Shown: piece by piece, positions 26,306 to 34,320 of the stretch
Layout: each line of letters starts with the position of its first letter
How positions within the stretch are numbered: position 1 is the stretch's first letter
DNA from: Massilia sp. YIM B02763
Lineage (GTDB): Bacteria; Pseudomonadota; Gammaproteobacteria; Burkholderiales; Burkholderiaceae_D
Direction: 5' to 3'
Length of the DNA stretch: 64,000 bases
Assembly: GCF_030412015.1 (NCBI RefSeq)
Contig: NZ_JASNRD010000001.1
Location: forward strand, 434,001-498,000
The notes under the pieces: generated by a model
Seen by the model: only the letters and a program-made list of their open reading frames with translations
The model's database searches: none
Told to the model about the DNA's origin: nothing
Translations under genes and position numbers: made by a program

Positions 26306-28552
26306 TCACGTGCGTTTGGCTTCGATCACGCCCTGGACCTCGCCGATGGCGCCGATCGCCTTCTGCAGCTGGCTCGTCGAGCCGATCTCCGCCGTGAACA
26401 CCATGCGCGCCTGGCCCTTGGCGCTTTGCGTGTTCACGCCGATCACGTTGATCTTCTCGCGCGTCAGCACTTCCGAGATGTCGCGCAGCAGGCCTTGCCG
26501 GTCCTGCGCCAGGATGAAGATGTCGATCGGGTACACGGTGTCGGAACCGGTCGCGCCCCACTCCGTGTCCAGCACCCGTTCGGGCGCCTTTGCGGCCATT
26601 TCGGCGAAGTTCTTGCAGCTGGCGCGGTGGATCGACACGCCCTTCCCGCGCGTGACGAAGCCGACGATCGGGTCCGGCGGCGCCGGCTTGCAGCACCGTG
26701 CCAGCTGGGTCATGAGGCCTTCGGTACCGACCACCAGCACGCCCGACTTGGCGCCCTGCTCCACGCTCGAGGCGCGGCTCTTGTTGACGACGTCGACGTC
26801 CTGCAGCTCGGGCGCGGCCACGGGTTCGTGCAGCGCCGCTTCCACGTGGCGCAGGCTGAACTTGTCCTTGCCGACGGCGATGAACAGGTCGTCGACCTTC
26901 GCGAAGCCCAGCTTGTGCCCGAGCGCGTCCAGGTTGACGGCCGTCTTGCCCTCGCGCTGCAGCGTCTTTTCCACGAGCGCGCGTCCGTTGGCGAGCGTCT
27001 CGGCCAGTTCCTGGGCGTGGAACCAGGCGCGGATCTTGGTACGCGTGCGGCTGCTGACCGTGTAGTCGTTGCCCAGCCAGTCGCGCGACGGGCCGGCGGT
27101 GCCGGGCGCGCCCTTGGCCGTGATGATCTCGCAGGTCTGGCCGTTCTTCAGCGGCGTGTTCAGCGGCACCATGACGCCGTCGACCTTGGCGCCGCGGCAG
27201 CGGTGCCCGACCTCGCTGTGCAGGTGGTAGGCGAAGTCGATCGGCGTCGCGCCCACCGGCAGCTCCAGCACCCTTGCCTGCGGCGTGAGCACGAAGATGC
27301 GGTCGTCCAGCGTGGTCGACTTCAGCTTCTCGACCCACTCGCGCTGCAGTTCCTCGTCGCCGGCGCCCGTGACGGCATCGGCGACCTCGCTCTTCCACGC
27401 CAGCAGCTGGCGCAGCCAGGCGATCTTCTCGTCGTACTGCTGGCTCTTGAAGTTGGAGCCGCCTTCTTCCTTGTAGCGCCAGTGCGCGGCCACGCCATAC
27501 TCCGCGAAGCCGTGCATTTCCTGGGTGCGGATCTGGACCTCGAGCGGACGGCCGTCGTCCGCGTTCACGACCGTGTGCAGCGACTGGTAGCCGTTCGGCT
27601 TGGGGCGCGAGATGTAGTCGTCGAATTCCTTGGGGATCGGCGTCCAGATATTGTGCACGACGCCCAGCACCGTGTAGCAGGTCTTGACGTCGGCGACGAT
27701 CACGCGGAACGCGCGCACGTCGTACAGCTCGGTGAAGTCGAGGTCCTTGCCGCGCATCTTCTTCCAGATGCTGTAGATGTGCTTGGGCCGGCCGCTGACC
27801 TCGGCCTTGATGCCGGCCGCCGCCAGTTCCTTCTGCAGGCGCTCGATCGAGGACGCGACGAAGCTCTCGCGCAGCATGCGCTTCTCTTCGAGCATCTTGG
27901 CGATGCGCTTGTAGTTCTCCGGCTCGATCATGCGGAACGCCAGGTCTTCCAGCTCCCACTTGAGCTGGAAGATGCCGAGGCGGTTCGCCAGCGGCGCATA
28001 CAGGTCCAGCACTTCGCGGCCGTAGTTGCTGGTGACCTCGTCGAAGCGCTTCCTTTCGGCGAAGTGGCGCAGCGTCGTCACGCAGGACGCCAGGCGCACC
28101 AGCACCACGCGCATGTCGCTGGCCATCGCCAGCAGCATCTTGCGCAGCGTCTCGATCTGGGCCAGCGCTTCCTGGGCCGCGTTCTTGCCGCGGCCGACGG
28201 GCACCGGGGCGGCGGTCAAGTCGCGCAGGCGGATCAGCTGGTGCACGCCGCGCACCATGTCCGCCACTTCCTTGCCGAAGCGTTCCTCGATCTGCTCGGC
28301 CAGGTGCGGCTGCATGATGCACAGCTCGAACAGCAGGCCGGCGATGCGCGTCTCGGCATCGCTGCGCAGCATGGCCAGCGTGCCGGCCACGCCGACCGAA
28401 AACTCGCAGGCCGATTGGCCGGACGTGGCCACGCGCTCGCCGTAGGCGGCCAGCGCGAAGTCGAGGGCGGCATGCACGCGCGCGCAATCGTCCGGCCCGA
28501 GGCCGTGCACGAGCTGGGTGGTGGCGTCGCCGAGCGCTGCTGTCGAAACCAT
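26306..28552 (-). CDS. relA: (p)ppGpp synthetase RelA
   Basis: 748-residue stringent-response synthetase. The N-terminal hydrolase-like domain lacks the HD motif (FELCIMQPH occupies the place where SpoT has HD), so it should be inactive. The synthetase domain is intact: RPKHIYSIWKKM, YDVRAFRV, PKPNGYQSLHTVV, EVQIRTQEMHGFAEYGVAAH. A TGS domain (IFVLTPQARVLELPVGATPI DFAYHLHS), a zinc-finger-like segment (LARCCKPAPPDPIVGFVTRGKG) and a C-terminal ACT domain follow, as expected for ribosome-associated RelA. It starts 9 nt after the ridA stop with only a weak ribosome-binding site, which suggests coupling. Confidence 0.95.
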   Translation of the reverse strand: MVSTAALGDATTQLVHGLGPDDCARVHAALDFALAAYGERVATSGQSACEFSVGVAGTLAMLRSDAETRIAGLLFELCIMQPHLAEQIEERFGKEVADMVRGVHQLIRLRDLTAAPVPVGRGKNAAQEALAQIETLRKMLLAMASDMRVVLVRLASCVTTLRHFAERKRFDEVTSNYGREVLDLYAPLANRLGIFQLKWELEDLAFRMIEPENYKRIAKMLEEKRMLRESFVASSIERLQKELAAAGIKAEVSGRPKHIYSIWKKMRGKDLDFTELYDVRAFRVIVADVKTCYTVLGVVHNIWTPIPKEFDDYISRPKPNGYQSLHTVVNADDGRPLEVQIRTQEMHGFAEYGVAAHWRYKEEGGSNFKSQQYDEKIAWLRQLLAWKSEVADAVTGAGDEELQREWVEKLKSTTLDDRIFVLTPQARVLELPVGATPIDFAYHLHSEVGHRCRGAKVDGVMVPLNTPLKNGQTCEIITAKGAPGTAGPSRDWLGNDYTVSSRTRTKIRAWFHAQELAETLANGRALVEKTLQREGKTAVNLDALGHKLGFAKVDDLFIAVGKDKFSLRHVEAALHEPVAAPELQDVDVVNKSRASSVEQGAKSGVLVVGTEGLMTQLARCCKPAPPDPIVGFVTRGKGVSIHRASCKNFAEMAAKAPERVLDTEWGATGSDTVYPIDIFILAQDRQGLLRDISEVLTREKINVIGVNTQSAKGQARMVFTAEIGSTSQLQKAIGAIGEVQGVIEAKRT

Positions 28553-28561
28553 GCGCCGGTC

Positions 28562-28912
28562 TTAGGGCTGGGCCGCGACGATGACGACTTCGACGAGGCA
28601 GGCGGGATTCGCGAGCTTTGCCTCCACGGTCGCGCGCGGCGGGGTATGGCCCTGGACGACCCATTCGTCCCACACGCTGTTCATGCCGGGGAAGTCGGCC
28701 ATCGTGGCGATGTAGATCTGGGCCGACAGGATACGCGTCTTGTCGCTGCCCGCTTCCTGCAGCAGGCGGTCGACGTGGCCCAGCACTTCGCGGGTCTGGC
28801 CCACGATGTCCTGGCTCGTGTCTTCGGCGATCTGGCCGGCCAGGTACACGGTGCCGTTGTGGATGGCGGTTTCGGACAGGCGCTTGCCGACGTGGAGTCG
28901 TTTGATTTCCAT
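28562..28912 (-). CDS. RidA-family enamine/imine deaminase
   Basis: 116-residue RidA/YjgF-type protein that hydrolyses reactive enamines/imines. The conserved Arg lies in TPPRATVEAKLANP, and the family core (AGQIAEDTSQDIVGQTREVL, AQIYIATMADFPGMNSVWDEW) is complete. The ATG at 28912 has AGAGA upstream; an in-frame TTG 15 nt earlier is less likely. It sits directly before relA (9 nt) and after a hydrolase gene in the same direction. Confidence 0.9.
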   Translation of the reverse strand: MEIKRLHVGKRLSETAIHNGTVYLAGQIAEDTSQDIVGQTREVLGHVDRLLQEAGSDKTRILSAQIYIATMADFPGMNSVWDEWVVQGHTPPRATVEAKLANPACLVEVVIVAAQP

Positions 28913-28941
28913 AATCTCTTTCTTCAATCAGTAGTTAAACC

Positions 28942-28995
28942 GTACCGGCCTTCAACCGGTCGAACAATCGTTACCGGCCTTCAGCCGGTCAAGAA
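28942..28995. repeat. Duplicated 18-nt hairpin at a gene end
   Basis: ACCGGCCTTCAACCGGTC (28944-28961) and ACCGGCCTTCAGCCGGTC (28973-28990) differ at one base and lie 29 nt apart. Each can fold as a small hairpin. The second copy contains the stop codon of the hydrolase gene; the first is an untranslated duplicate. Confidence 0.75.
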
Positions 28996-29889
28996 CGCTC
29001 GTGCGATCGCGATCTGCTCCGGCTGCACGAAGGTCGGCGCATGGCCGACGCCGGGGATCTCGACCAGTCGCGGACGCGGCCCGCGCCTCGTCATTTCCTC
29101 GGCCGTGGCGCGCGACAGCAGGTCGGACAGCGCGCCGCGCACCAGCAGCGTCGGGCAGCGGATCGCGTCGAACGCCTGCCACAGGCGCGCTTCGTCCGCG
29201 CGCGCCCGCTGCGGCGTGAGCGCGGCGAACGGGGCCGCGAGCCGCGGGTCGTAGTGGCGCGTCCACTGCCCGTCGGGCAGGCGCACCAGCACGTCGCGCG
29301 CCAGCTTGTCCCACTCGGCATCGCTGTGCGGGCCGAACGCGCCCGATACCTCGCGCACGTAGGCGGCGCCCGCCTCGTAGCTGGCAAAGCGCAGGTCCTG
29401 GCCGATGTACTCGCCAATGCGCGCCAGCGCGGCCGGGTCCAGCACGGGGCCGATGTCGTTCAGCACCAGGCGCCTGACGGGGCTGTCCGCGAACGAGGCG
29501 AGGATCATGCCGACCAGGCCGCCCATCGAGGTGCCGAACCAGTGCACGCCCGCGTCGCCGTCCGCGCCGTCCTCCGCGCCGTCCTTCGCACTGTCCTGCG
29601 TCACGCGGGCGATCAGCGTGACCATGTCGGCGACGTACTGGGGCACGGCGTAGTCGGCGGGGTCGCGCAGGCGCTCGGAGCGGCCGCGCCCGGCAACGTC
29701 CGGGCACACGACACGATAGCGATCCGACAAGCTGGCCGCCAGCGCATCGAAGTCGTCGGCCACGCGCGTCACGCCATGCACGCACACGAGCACGCGCGGG
29801 TTGGCCGGGTCGCCCCACTCCTTGTACGCCATGCGGTGCAGGCCGGCCGGCGAACTGCACTGCACGGACTTCAGCCTCGCTTCGCTCAT
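28981..29889 (-). CDS. Alpha/beta-hydrolase
   Basis: 302-residue cytoplasmic hydrolase. It has the HGVT oxyanion segment after VLVCVH, the nucleophile Ser in FGTSMGGLVG, an acidic residue near CPTLLVRGALSDLLS, and His in IPGVGHAPTF. A short tandem Asp/Ala/Gly insertion (DSAKDGAEDGADGDA, about residues 98-112) comes from a small repeat in the DNA. No signal peptide. The substrate is unknown. AGGGAC precedes the ATG. It may be co-transcribed with ridA-relA, though 68 nt and a duplicated hairpin intervene. Confidence 0.88.
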   Translation of the reverse strand: MSEARLKSVQCSSPAGLHRMAYKEWGDPANPRVLVCVHGVTRVADDFDALAASLSDRYRVVCPDVAGRGRSERLRDPADYAVPQYVADMVTLIARVTQDSAKDGAEDGADGDAGVHWFGTSMGGLVGMILASFADSPVRRLVLNDIGPVLDPAALARIGEYIGQDLRFASYEAGAAYVREVSGAFGPHSDAEWDKLARDVLVRLPDGQWTRHYDPRLAAPFAALTPQRARADEARLWQAFDAIRCPTLLVRGALSDLLSRATAEEMTRRGPRPRLVEIPGVGHAPTFVQPEQIAIARAFLTG

Positions 29890-30024
29890 GTCCCTGGTCT
29901 TCCGTCTAGACGCGCCGCCAACATTTTAAACGGCGATACGATTAGAATTCTACCAAGTCTGGCCAATAAGTCCCAGGCGCTCCAGCCTGGCGTACCGTTC
30001 AACCTGTCCATCGAAGGAGATGTC

Positions 30025-30819
30025 ATGCAATCCACCATGTTAAGCGGCAAGACCGCGCTCGTTACCGGCTCGACCTCCGGTATCGGCCTCGGCATTGCCC
30101 GCGCACTGGCCGAACAGGGCGCGAACATCGTGTTCAACGGCTTCGGCGACGCCCAGCAGATCGAGAAGCTGTACACCGACATCGGCCAGGAATTCGGCGT
30201 CCGGACGGCCTACCACAACGCCGACATGTCCAAGCCGGACCAGATCGAGGCGATGATGCGCTTTGCCGGCGACAAGTTCGGCGGCGTCGACGTCCTCGTC
30301 AACAATGCCGGCATCCAGCACGTGGCCAACGTCGAGGACTTCCCCGTCGAGAAATGGGATGCCATCATCGCCATCAACCTGACCTCGGCCTTCCACACGA
30401 GCCGCCTCGCCCTGCCCTACATGAAGCAGAAGAACTGGGGCCGCATCATCAACCTGGCGTCGGCCCACGGCCTGGTGGCGTCGGCCCAGAAATCGGCCTA
30501 CGTGGCGGCCAAGCACGGCCTGGTCGGCCTGACCAAGTCGACCGCGCTGGAGACGGCGGCGACGGGCGTCACCGCCAACGCCATCTGCCCGGGCTGGGTC
30601 CTGACCCCGCTGGTGCAGAAGCAGGTCGACGACCGCGCCGCGCGCGAAGGGGTCAGCGGCGAACAGGCCAAGAAGGACCTGCTGCTGGAAAAACAGCCGT
30701 CCGGCGAATTCGTCACGCCGGAAGAGCTGGGCGCGCTGGCCGTGTTCTTCTGCAGCCCGGCCGCCAACCAGGTGCGCGGTGCCGCCTGGAACATGGATGG
30801 GGGCTGGGTGGCGCAATAA
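30025..30819 (+). CDS. bdhA: 3-hydroxybutyrate dehydrogenase
   Basis: 264-residue SDR enzyme interconverting 3-hydroxybutyrate and acetoacetate with NAD. The cofactor motif is TGSTSGIGLGIA, NNAGIQ is present, and the catalytic Ser-Tyr-Lys lie in NLASAHGL and SAYVAAKHGL. The C-terminus (PSGEFVTPEELGALAVFF, QVRGAAWNMDGGW) is characteristic of bacterial BDH. A strong AAGGAG fixes the start. A CCAGGC/GCCTGG hairpin lies in the leader at 29973-29990. It works with the CoA-transferase subunits near 40 kb in polyhydroxybutyrate or ketone-body use. Confidence 0.93.
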   Translation: MQSTMLSGKTALVTGSTSGIGLGIARALAEQGANIVFNGFGDAQQIEKLYTDIGQEFGVRTAYHNADMSKPDQIEAMMRFAGDKFGGVDVLVNNAGIQHVANVEDFPVEKWDAIIAINLTSAFHTSRLALPYMKQKNWGRIINLASAHGLVASAQKSAYVAAKHGLVGLTKSTALETAATGVTANAICPGWVLTPLVQKQVDDRAAREGVSGEQAKKDLLLEKQPSGEFVTPEELGALAVFFCSPAANQVRGAAWNMDGGWVAQ

Positions 30820-30858
30820 CGATACGCTTGGCATCGCGCATGCGGCGCCTCGTCTACA

Positions 30859-31248
30859 ATGGCGCGCATGAACGAAGATCCTATCGAAATCCCCGGCCTG
30901 CACGAGGCCTGCATCGAACTGGCCCACGTCGTCCTGGCGGCGGGCCAGCCGGAGGTGTCGCGCGACATCCTCGAAACGCTCGCCTCCCGCTTCGAGCGCG
31001 AAGCGGCCGACTTCGCCCTGATGATCGCGAACGGCGGCCGCGACACGGCCCTGCTGGCGCGCGCCGTCCACTACCTCATCGACGCCCATGCGCTGCCGCT
31101 GATGGGCACCGACATGGAATGGTTCCGCCAGGCGCTCGCCTGCCTGGTCGAGCTGGCCGTGCCGAACATCGCGCTGTCGGCGCGCGGCGGAGCGTTCCTG
31201 GCCGATGTCGAGGAAGGCATCCGGCAGTCCATGCAAGACATGGAGTGA
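30859..31248 (+). CDS. Hypothetical helical protein
   Basis: 129-residue, acidic, almost entirely helical protein with no signal peptide or membrane segment. Conserved-looking stretches are EACIELAHVVLAAGQPEVSR and TALLARAVHYLIDAHALPLM. I recognise no family. An alternative start is the ATG at 30868 (MNEDPIEI); neither start has a strong ribosome-binding site, and a TACAAT sequence overlaps the first ATG. It lies 39 nt downstream of the 3-hydroxybutyrate dehydrogenase gene and could be co-transcribed with it. Confidence 0.65.
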   Translation: MARMNEDPIEIPGLHEACIELAHVVLAAGQPEVSRDILETLASRFEREAADFALMIANGGRDTALLARAVHYLIDAHALPLMGTDMEWFRQALACLVELAVPNIALSARGGAFLADVEEGIRQSMQDME

Positions 31249-31253
31249 TACCC

Positions 31254-31327
31254 GTAGGGTGGGCACCACGTGCCCACCGGGCGCAGACGTAGCGCAAGCA
31301 TGTGGGGGCACGTGGTGCCCGCCGTAC
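31254..31327. repeat. Palindromic repeat, copy 4 (GTGGGCAC variant)
   Basis: Starts GTAGGGTGGGCACCACG and ends GGCACGTGGTGCCCGCCGTAC. Each end is a hairpin (GGGCAC / GTGCCC), in the same two-hairpin mirror layout as the other copies but with GGGCAC replacing GGACGG. A further inverted repeat, GTCCCTGC / GCAGGGAC, lies 60 nt downstream at 31390-31409. No gene is seen in 31249-31493. Confidence 0.7.
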
Positions 31328-31493
31328 GGCTCGCCGCGCAGGAGGGGACCCGATCTTGCAAGCGTGATGGCGACGCATGCGGTCATTGGGTCCCTGCCTT
31401 CGCAGGGACGACGTGGTTGACTGGACGGCATTACCTCATAGGATGGGCTTTAGCCAGTATGATTGCACTTCCACAACTATAAGGAAGACAAGC

Positions 31494-32792
31494 ATGCGGA
31501 CCTGGGCCAGCTCACTCGCTCTCGCCACCCTCACCCTGTTCGGCGCCGCGGCGCACGCCGCTGATGCGCCTGCACCGGCCCGCCCCGTGCTGATCAGCGC
31601 CGAGCGCGTCTGGACCGGCGACGGCGCCCCGCACCAGGGCTGGAGCGTGCTGGTCGCGCAGGGCCGCATCCAGGCCGTCGGCCCGGCGTCCGGCATGACG
31701 GTGCCGGCCGACGCCGAACGCATCGACCTGCCGGGCAAGACCCTGATCCCGGGCCTGATCGACCTGCACTCCCACGTGCTGCTGCATCCGTATAACGAGA
31801 CCACCTGGGACGACCAGGTCATCAAGGAAGCGCCCGCCTACCGCATCGCGCTGGCCGTGCGCCACGCGGCCGACACGCTCCAGGCCGGCTTCACGACGCT
31901 GCGCGACCTGGGCACCGAAGGCGCCGACTATGCCGACGTCGGCATCAAGCGCGCCATCGACGAAGGCCAGGTCCCGGGCCCGCGCCTGCTCGTGGCGACC
32001 CGCGCGATCGTCGCCACGGCCAGCTACGGCCCGGCCGAGCGCAGCTACCGCCCCGACATGGACATTCCCTACGGCGCCCAGCAGGCGACGGGCGTCGACG
32101 AGGTCACGAAGGCCGTGCGCGAGCAGGCGTCGCATGGCGCCGACTGGATCAAGTTCTATGCCGACTACCGCACCGGCGTCGACGGCAGCACCCGCCCCAC
32201 CTTCACGCTGGACGAGATGAAGGCGATCGTGGCCGCGGCCCACGTGAGCGGCCGCAAGGTGGCCGCCCACGCCAGCAGCGACGACGCGATCCGCCTCGCC
32301 GTGCTGGCCGGCGTCGATTCCATCGAGCACGGCTACGGCGCCAGCGAAGCGACCTTCAAACTGATGCTGGAACGCCATACGGCCTATGTGCCCACGCTGA
32401 CGGCGCCGGAAGCCATCGGCGAATACTTCCAGAAGCACCAGCGCGGCGGCGCCCCGACGCCGGCCATGCAGCAGGCGGCACGCGCCTTCCAGCTGGCGCG
32501 CAAGTTGGGCGTCACGATCGGCAACGGCAGCGACGTCGGCGTCTTCGCGCACGGCAGCAACGAACGCGAACTGGAGTGGATGGTACGCCTGGGCATGAGC
32601 CCGACCGACGCGCTGCGCGCCGCCACCGTCGTCGCGGCCGGCATCCTGGCCAAGCCAGAGCTCGGCGCGATCCGCAACGGCAACCTGGCCGACCTGGTCG
32701 CCGTCGACGGCGATCCGACGGCGGACATCGCCGCGCTGCGCAAGGTCGGTTTCGTGATGAAAGGCGGCGTTATTCACCGCAGGCAGCAATAA
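31494..32792 (+). CDS. Exported metal-dependent amidohydrolase (imidazolonepropionase-like)
   Basis: 432-residue amidohydrolase-superfamily enzyme with a signal peptide ([20 protein letters not shown], cleavage after AHA). Metal-site residues are visible: HSH in [11 protein letters not shown], the probable carboxylated Lys in [10 protein letters not shown], His in [10 protein letters not shown] and IEHGYGA, and Asp in NGSDVGVF. The closest pattern is the Xaa-Pro dipeptidase/prolidase-like periplasmic amidohydrolases. The substrate is not predictable. AAGGAAG lies before the ATG. It is preceded by repeat sequences and followed by the dicarboxylate carrier. Confidence 0.87.
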   Translation: MRTWASSLALATLTLFGAAAHAADAPAPARPVLISAERVWTGDGAPHQGWSVLVAQGRIQAVGPASGMTVPADAERIDLPGKTLIPGLIDLHSHVLLHPYNETTWDDQVIKEAPAYRIALAVRHAADTLQAGFTTLRDLGTEGADYADVGIKRAIDEGQVPGPRLLVATRAIVATASYGPAERSYRPDMDIPYGAQQATGVDEVTKAVREQASHGADWIKFYADYRTGVDGSTRPTFTLDEMKAIVAAAHVSGRKVAAHASSDDAIRLAVLAGVDSIEHGYGASEATFKLMLERHTAYVPTLTAPEAIGEYFQKHQRGGAPTPAMQQAARAFQLARKLGVTIGNGSDVGVFAHGSNERELEWMVRLGMSPTDALRAATVVAAGILAKPELGAIRNGNLADLVAVDGDPTADIAALRKVGFVMKGGVIHRRQQ

Positions 32793-32802
32793 TCCCTTGA
32801 GG

Positions 32803-32824
32803 CAACATATTTCGTTATATGTTG
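32803..32824. promoter_or_regulatory. Inverted repeat upstream of the dicarboxylate carrier gene
   Basis: Perfect 8-bp arms CAACATAT and ATATGTTG separated by 6 nt, about 95 nt before the carrier ATG. It is too AT-rich for a good terminator, so an operator is more likely. No sigma-54 promoter could be recognised nearby. Confidence 0.4.
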
Positions 32825-32917
32825 AACGGATATCCTGATATCAACACAAAGCCTGCGGTTTTCCACAATAGCTGCCGCAGATATTTTTTGTGATGATGAC
32901 CGTGTTATCAATCGCGT

Positions 32918-34249
32918 ATGACCCCAGTCATGAAAAAACCATTCTATAAAGTCTTGTATATCCAGGTGCTGTTCGCCATTATCGTGGGCGTCCTCCTGGG
33001 TATCTTCGACCCTGCACTCGGCGAAAAGATGAAGCCCTTGGGAGACGGCTTCATCAAGCTCATCAAGATGATCATCGCACCGGTGATCTTCTGTACCGTG
33101 GTCGCCGGCATCGCCGGCATGCAGGACATGAAGAAGGTCGGCCGCGTCGGCGGCAAGGCCCTGCTCTACTTCGAGATCGTGTCCACCTTCGCGCTGGCGA
33201 TCGGCCTGATCGTCGCCAATCTGGTAAAGCCGGGCGCCGGCTTCAACGTCGACCCGGCCACGCTGGACACCCACGCGATTGCCCAGTACACGGCAAAGAC
33301 CGGTTCGCTCTCGACCGTCGACTTCCTGATGCACATCATCCCGACCACCTTCGTGGATGCCTTCGCCAAGGGCGAGATCCTGCAGGTGCTGCTCGTGGCG
33401 CTGCTGTTCGGCTTTTCGCTGTCGATGCTGGGTGAGCGCGGCCGTCCCGTCGCCCACCTGATCGAGGAGCTGTCGCACGCCATCTTCGGCGTCGTGAACA
33501 TCATCATGAAAGCCGCCCCGATCGGTGCCTTCGGCGCCATGGCCTTTACCATCGGCAAATACGGCGTCAAGTCGCTGATCCCGCTGGCGTCGCTGGTCGG
33601 CTCGTTCTACCTGACCTGCGCGCTGTTCGTCGTCATCGTGCTGGGCGCCATCGCCAAGATGACGGGCTTCTCGATCTTCCGCTTCCTGTCCTACATCCGC
33701 GAGGAACTGCTGATCGTGCTGGGCACCAGCTCGTCGGAAAGCGCGCTGCCCGCCATCATGCGCAAGCTGGAAAAACTGGGCTGCCCGAAATCGGTCGTCG
33801 GCCTGGTGGTTCCGACCGGCTACTCGTTCAACCTGGACGGCACCAATATCTACATGACGATGGCCGCGCTGTTCGTTGCCCAGGCGACCAACACCGACCT
33901 GACGCTGACCCAGGAACTGACGATCCTGCTGGTGGCGATGCTGACCTCGAAGGGCGCATCGGGCATCACCGGCGCCGGCTTCATCACGCTGGCCGCCACC
34001 CTGGCCGTCGTCCCGACCATCCCGGTGGCCGGCATGGCGCTGATCCTGGGCATCGACAAGTTCATGAGCGAATGCCGCGCCCTGACCAACATCATCGGCA
34101 ACGGCGTCGCGACCATCGTCGTGTCGAAGTGGGAAGGTGAACTCGACCAGGCTCGCCTGACCGCCGAACTGAAGAATCCGACCCCGGACAATCCGGCCAA
34201 TGACCCGACCCCGGAAGTCGATCCGCGTCCGGTGCGCGAAGCCGCCTGA
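32918..34249 (+). CDS. dctA: C4-dicarboxylate:cation symporter DctA
   Basis: 443-residue inner-membrane carrier importing succinate, fumarate and malate with protons or sodium. It shows the SDF-family hallmarks: the serine-rich reentrant loop [18 protein letters not shown], the substrate-binding [19 protein letters not shown], the second hairpin [15 protein letters not shown], and the late [20 protein letters not shown]. The C-terminal Pro/Asp-rich tail is variable. A terminator follows at once. It appears to be a single-gene unit. No DctB/DctD genes are in the window. Confidence 0.95.
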   Translation: MTPVMKKPFYKVLYIQVLFAIIVGVLLGIFDPALGEKMKPLGDGFIKLIKMIIAPVIFCTVVAGIAGMQDMKKVGRVGGKALLYFEIVSTFALAIGLIVANLVKPGAGFNVDPATLDTHAIAQYTAKTGSLSTVDFLMHIIPTTFVDAFAKGEILQVLLVALLFGFSLSMLGERGRPVAHLIEELSHAIFGVVNIIMKAAPIGAFGAMAFTIGKYGVKSLIPLASLVGSFYLTCALFVVIVLGAIAKMTGFSIFRFLSYIREELLIVLGTSSSESALPAIMRKLEKLGCPKSVVGLVVPTGYSFNLDGTNIYMTMAALFVAQATNTDLTLTQELTILLVAMLTSKGASGITGAGFITLAATLAVVPTIPVAGMALILGIDKFMSECRALTNIIGNGVATIVVSKWEGELDQARLTAELKNPTPDNPANDPTPEVDPRPVREAA

Positions 34250-34263
34250 ATCGCACCATCCTG

Positions 34264-34296
34264 AAAAACGCCGGGTTCGTCCCGGCGTTTTTTATT
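34264..34296 (+). terminator. Rho-independent terminator of dctA
   Basis: AACGCCGGG and CCCGGCGTT form a GC-rich stem with a 5-nt loop, flanked by a run of A upstream and six T downstream. It lies between convergent dctA and the ABC exporter gene and could serve both. Confidence 0.9.
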
Positions 34297-34320
34297 GGCG
34301 GACCGGAACGGCCCGGCGAC

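Noticed and set aside
26306..28552. Bifunctional SpoT-type hydrolase/synthetase
   Set aside because: The HD motif needed for (p)ppGpp hydrolysis is missing from the N-terminal domain, so the RelA type is preferred.
29041..30024. N-terminal extension of 3-hydroxybutyrate dehydrogenase
   Set aside because: Antisense of the hydrolase gene; AAGGAG before ATG 30025 and the family start fix the boundary.
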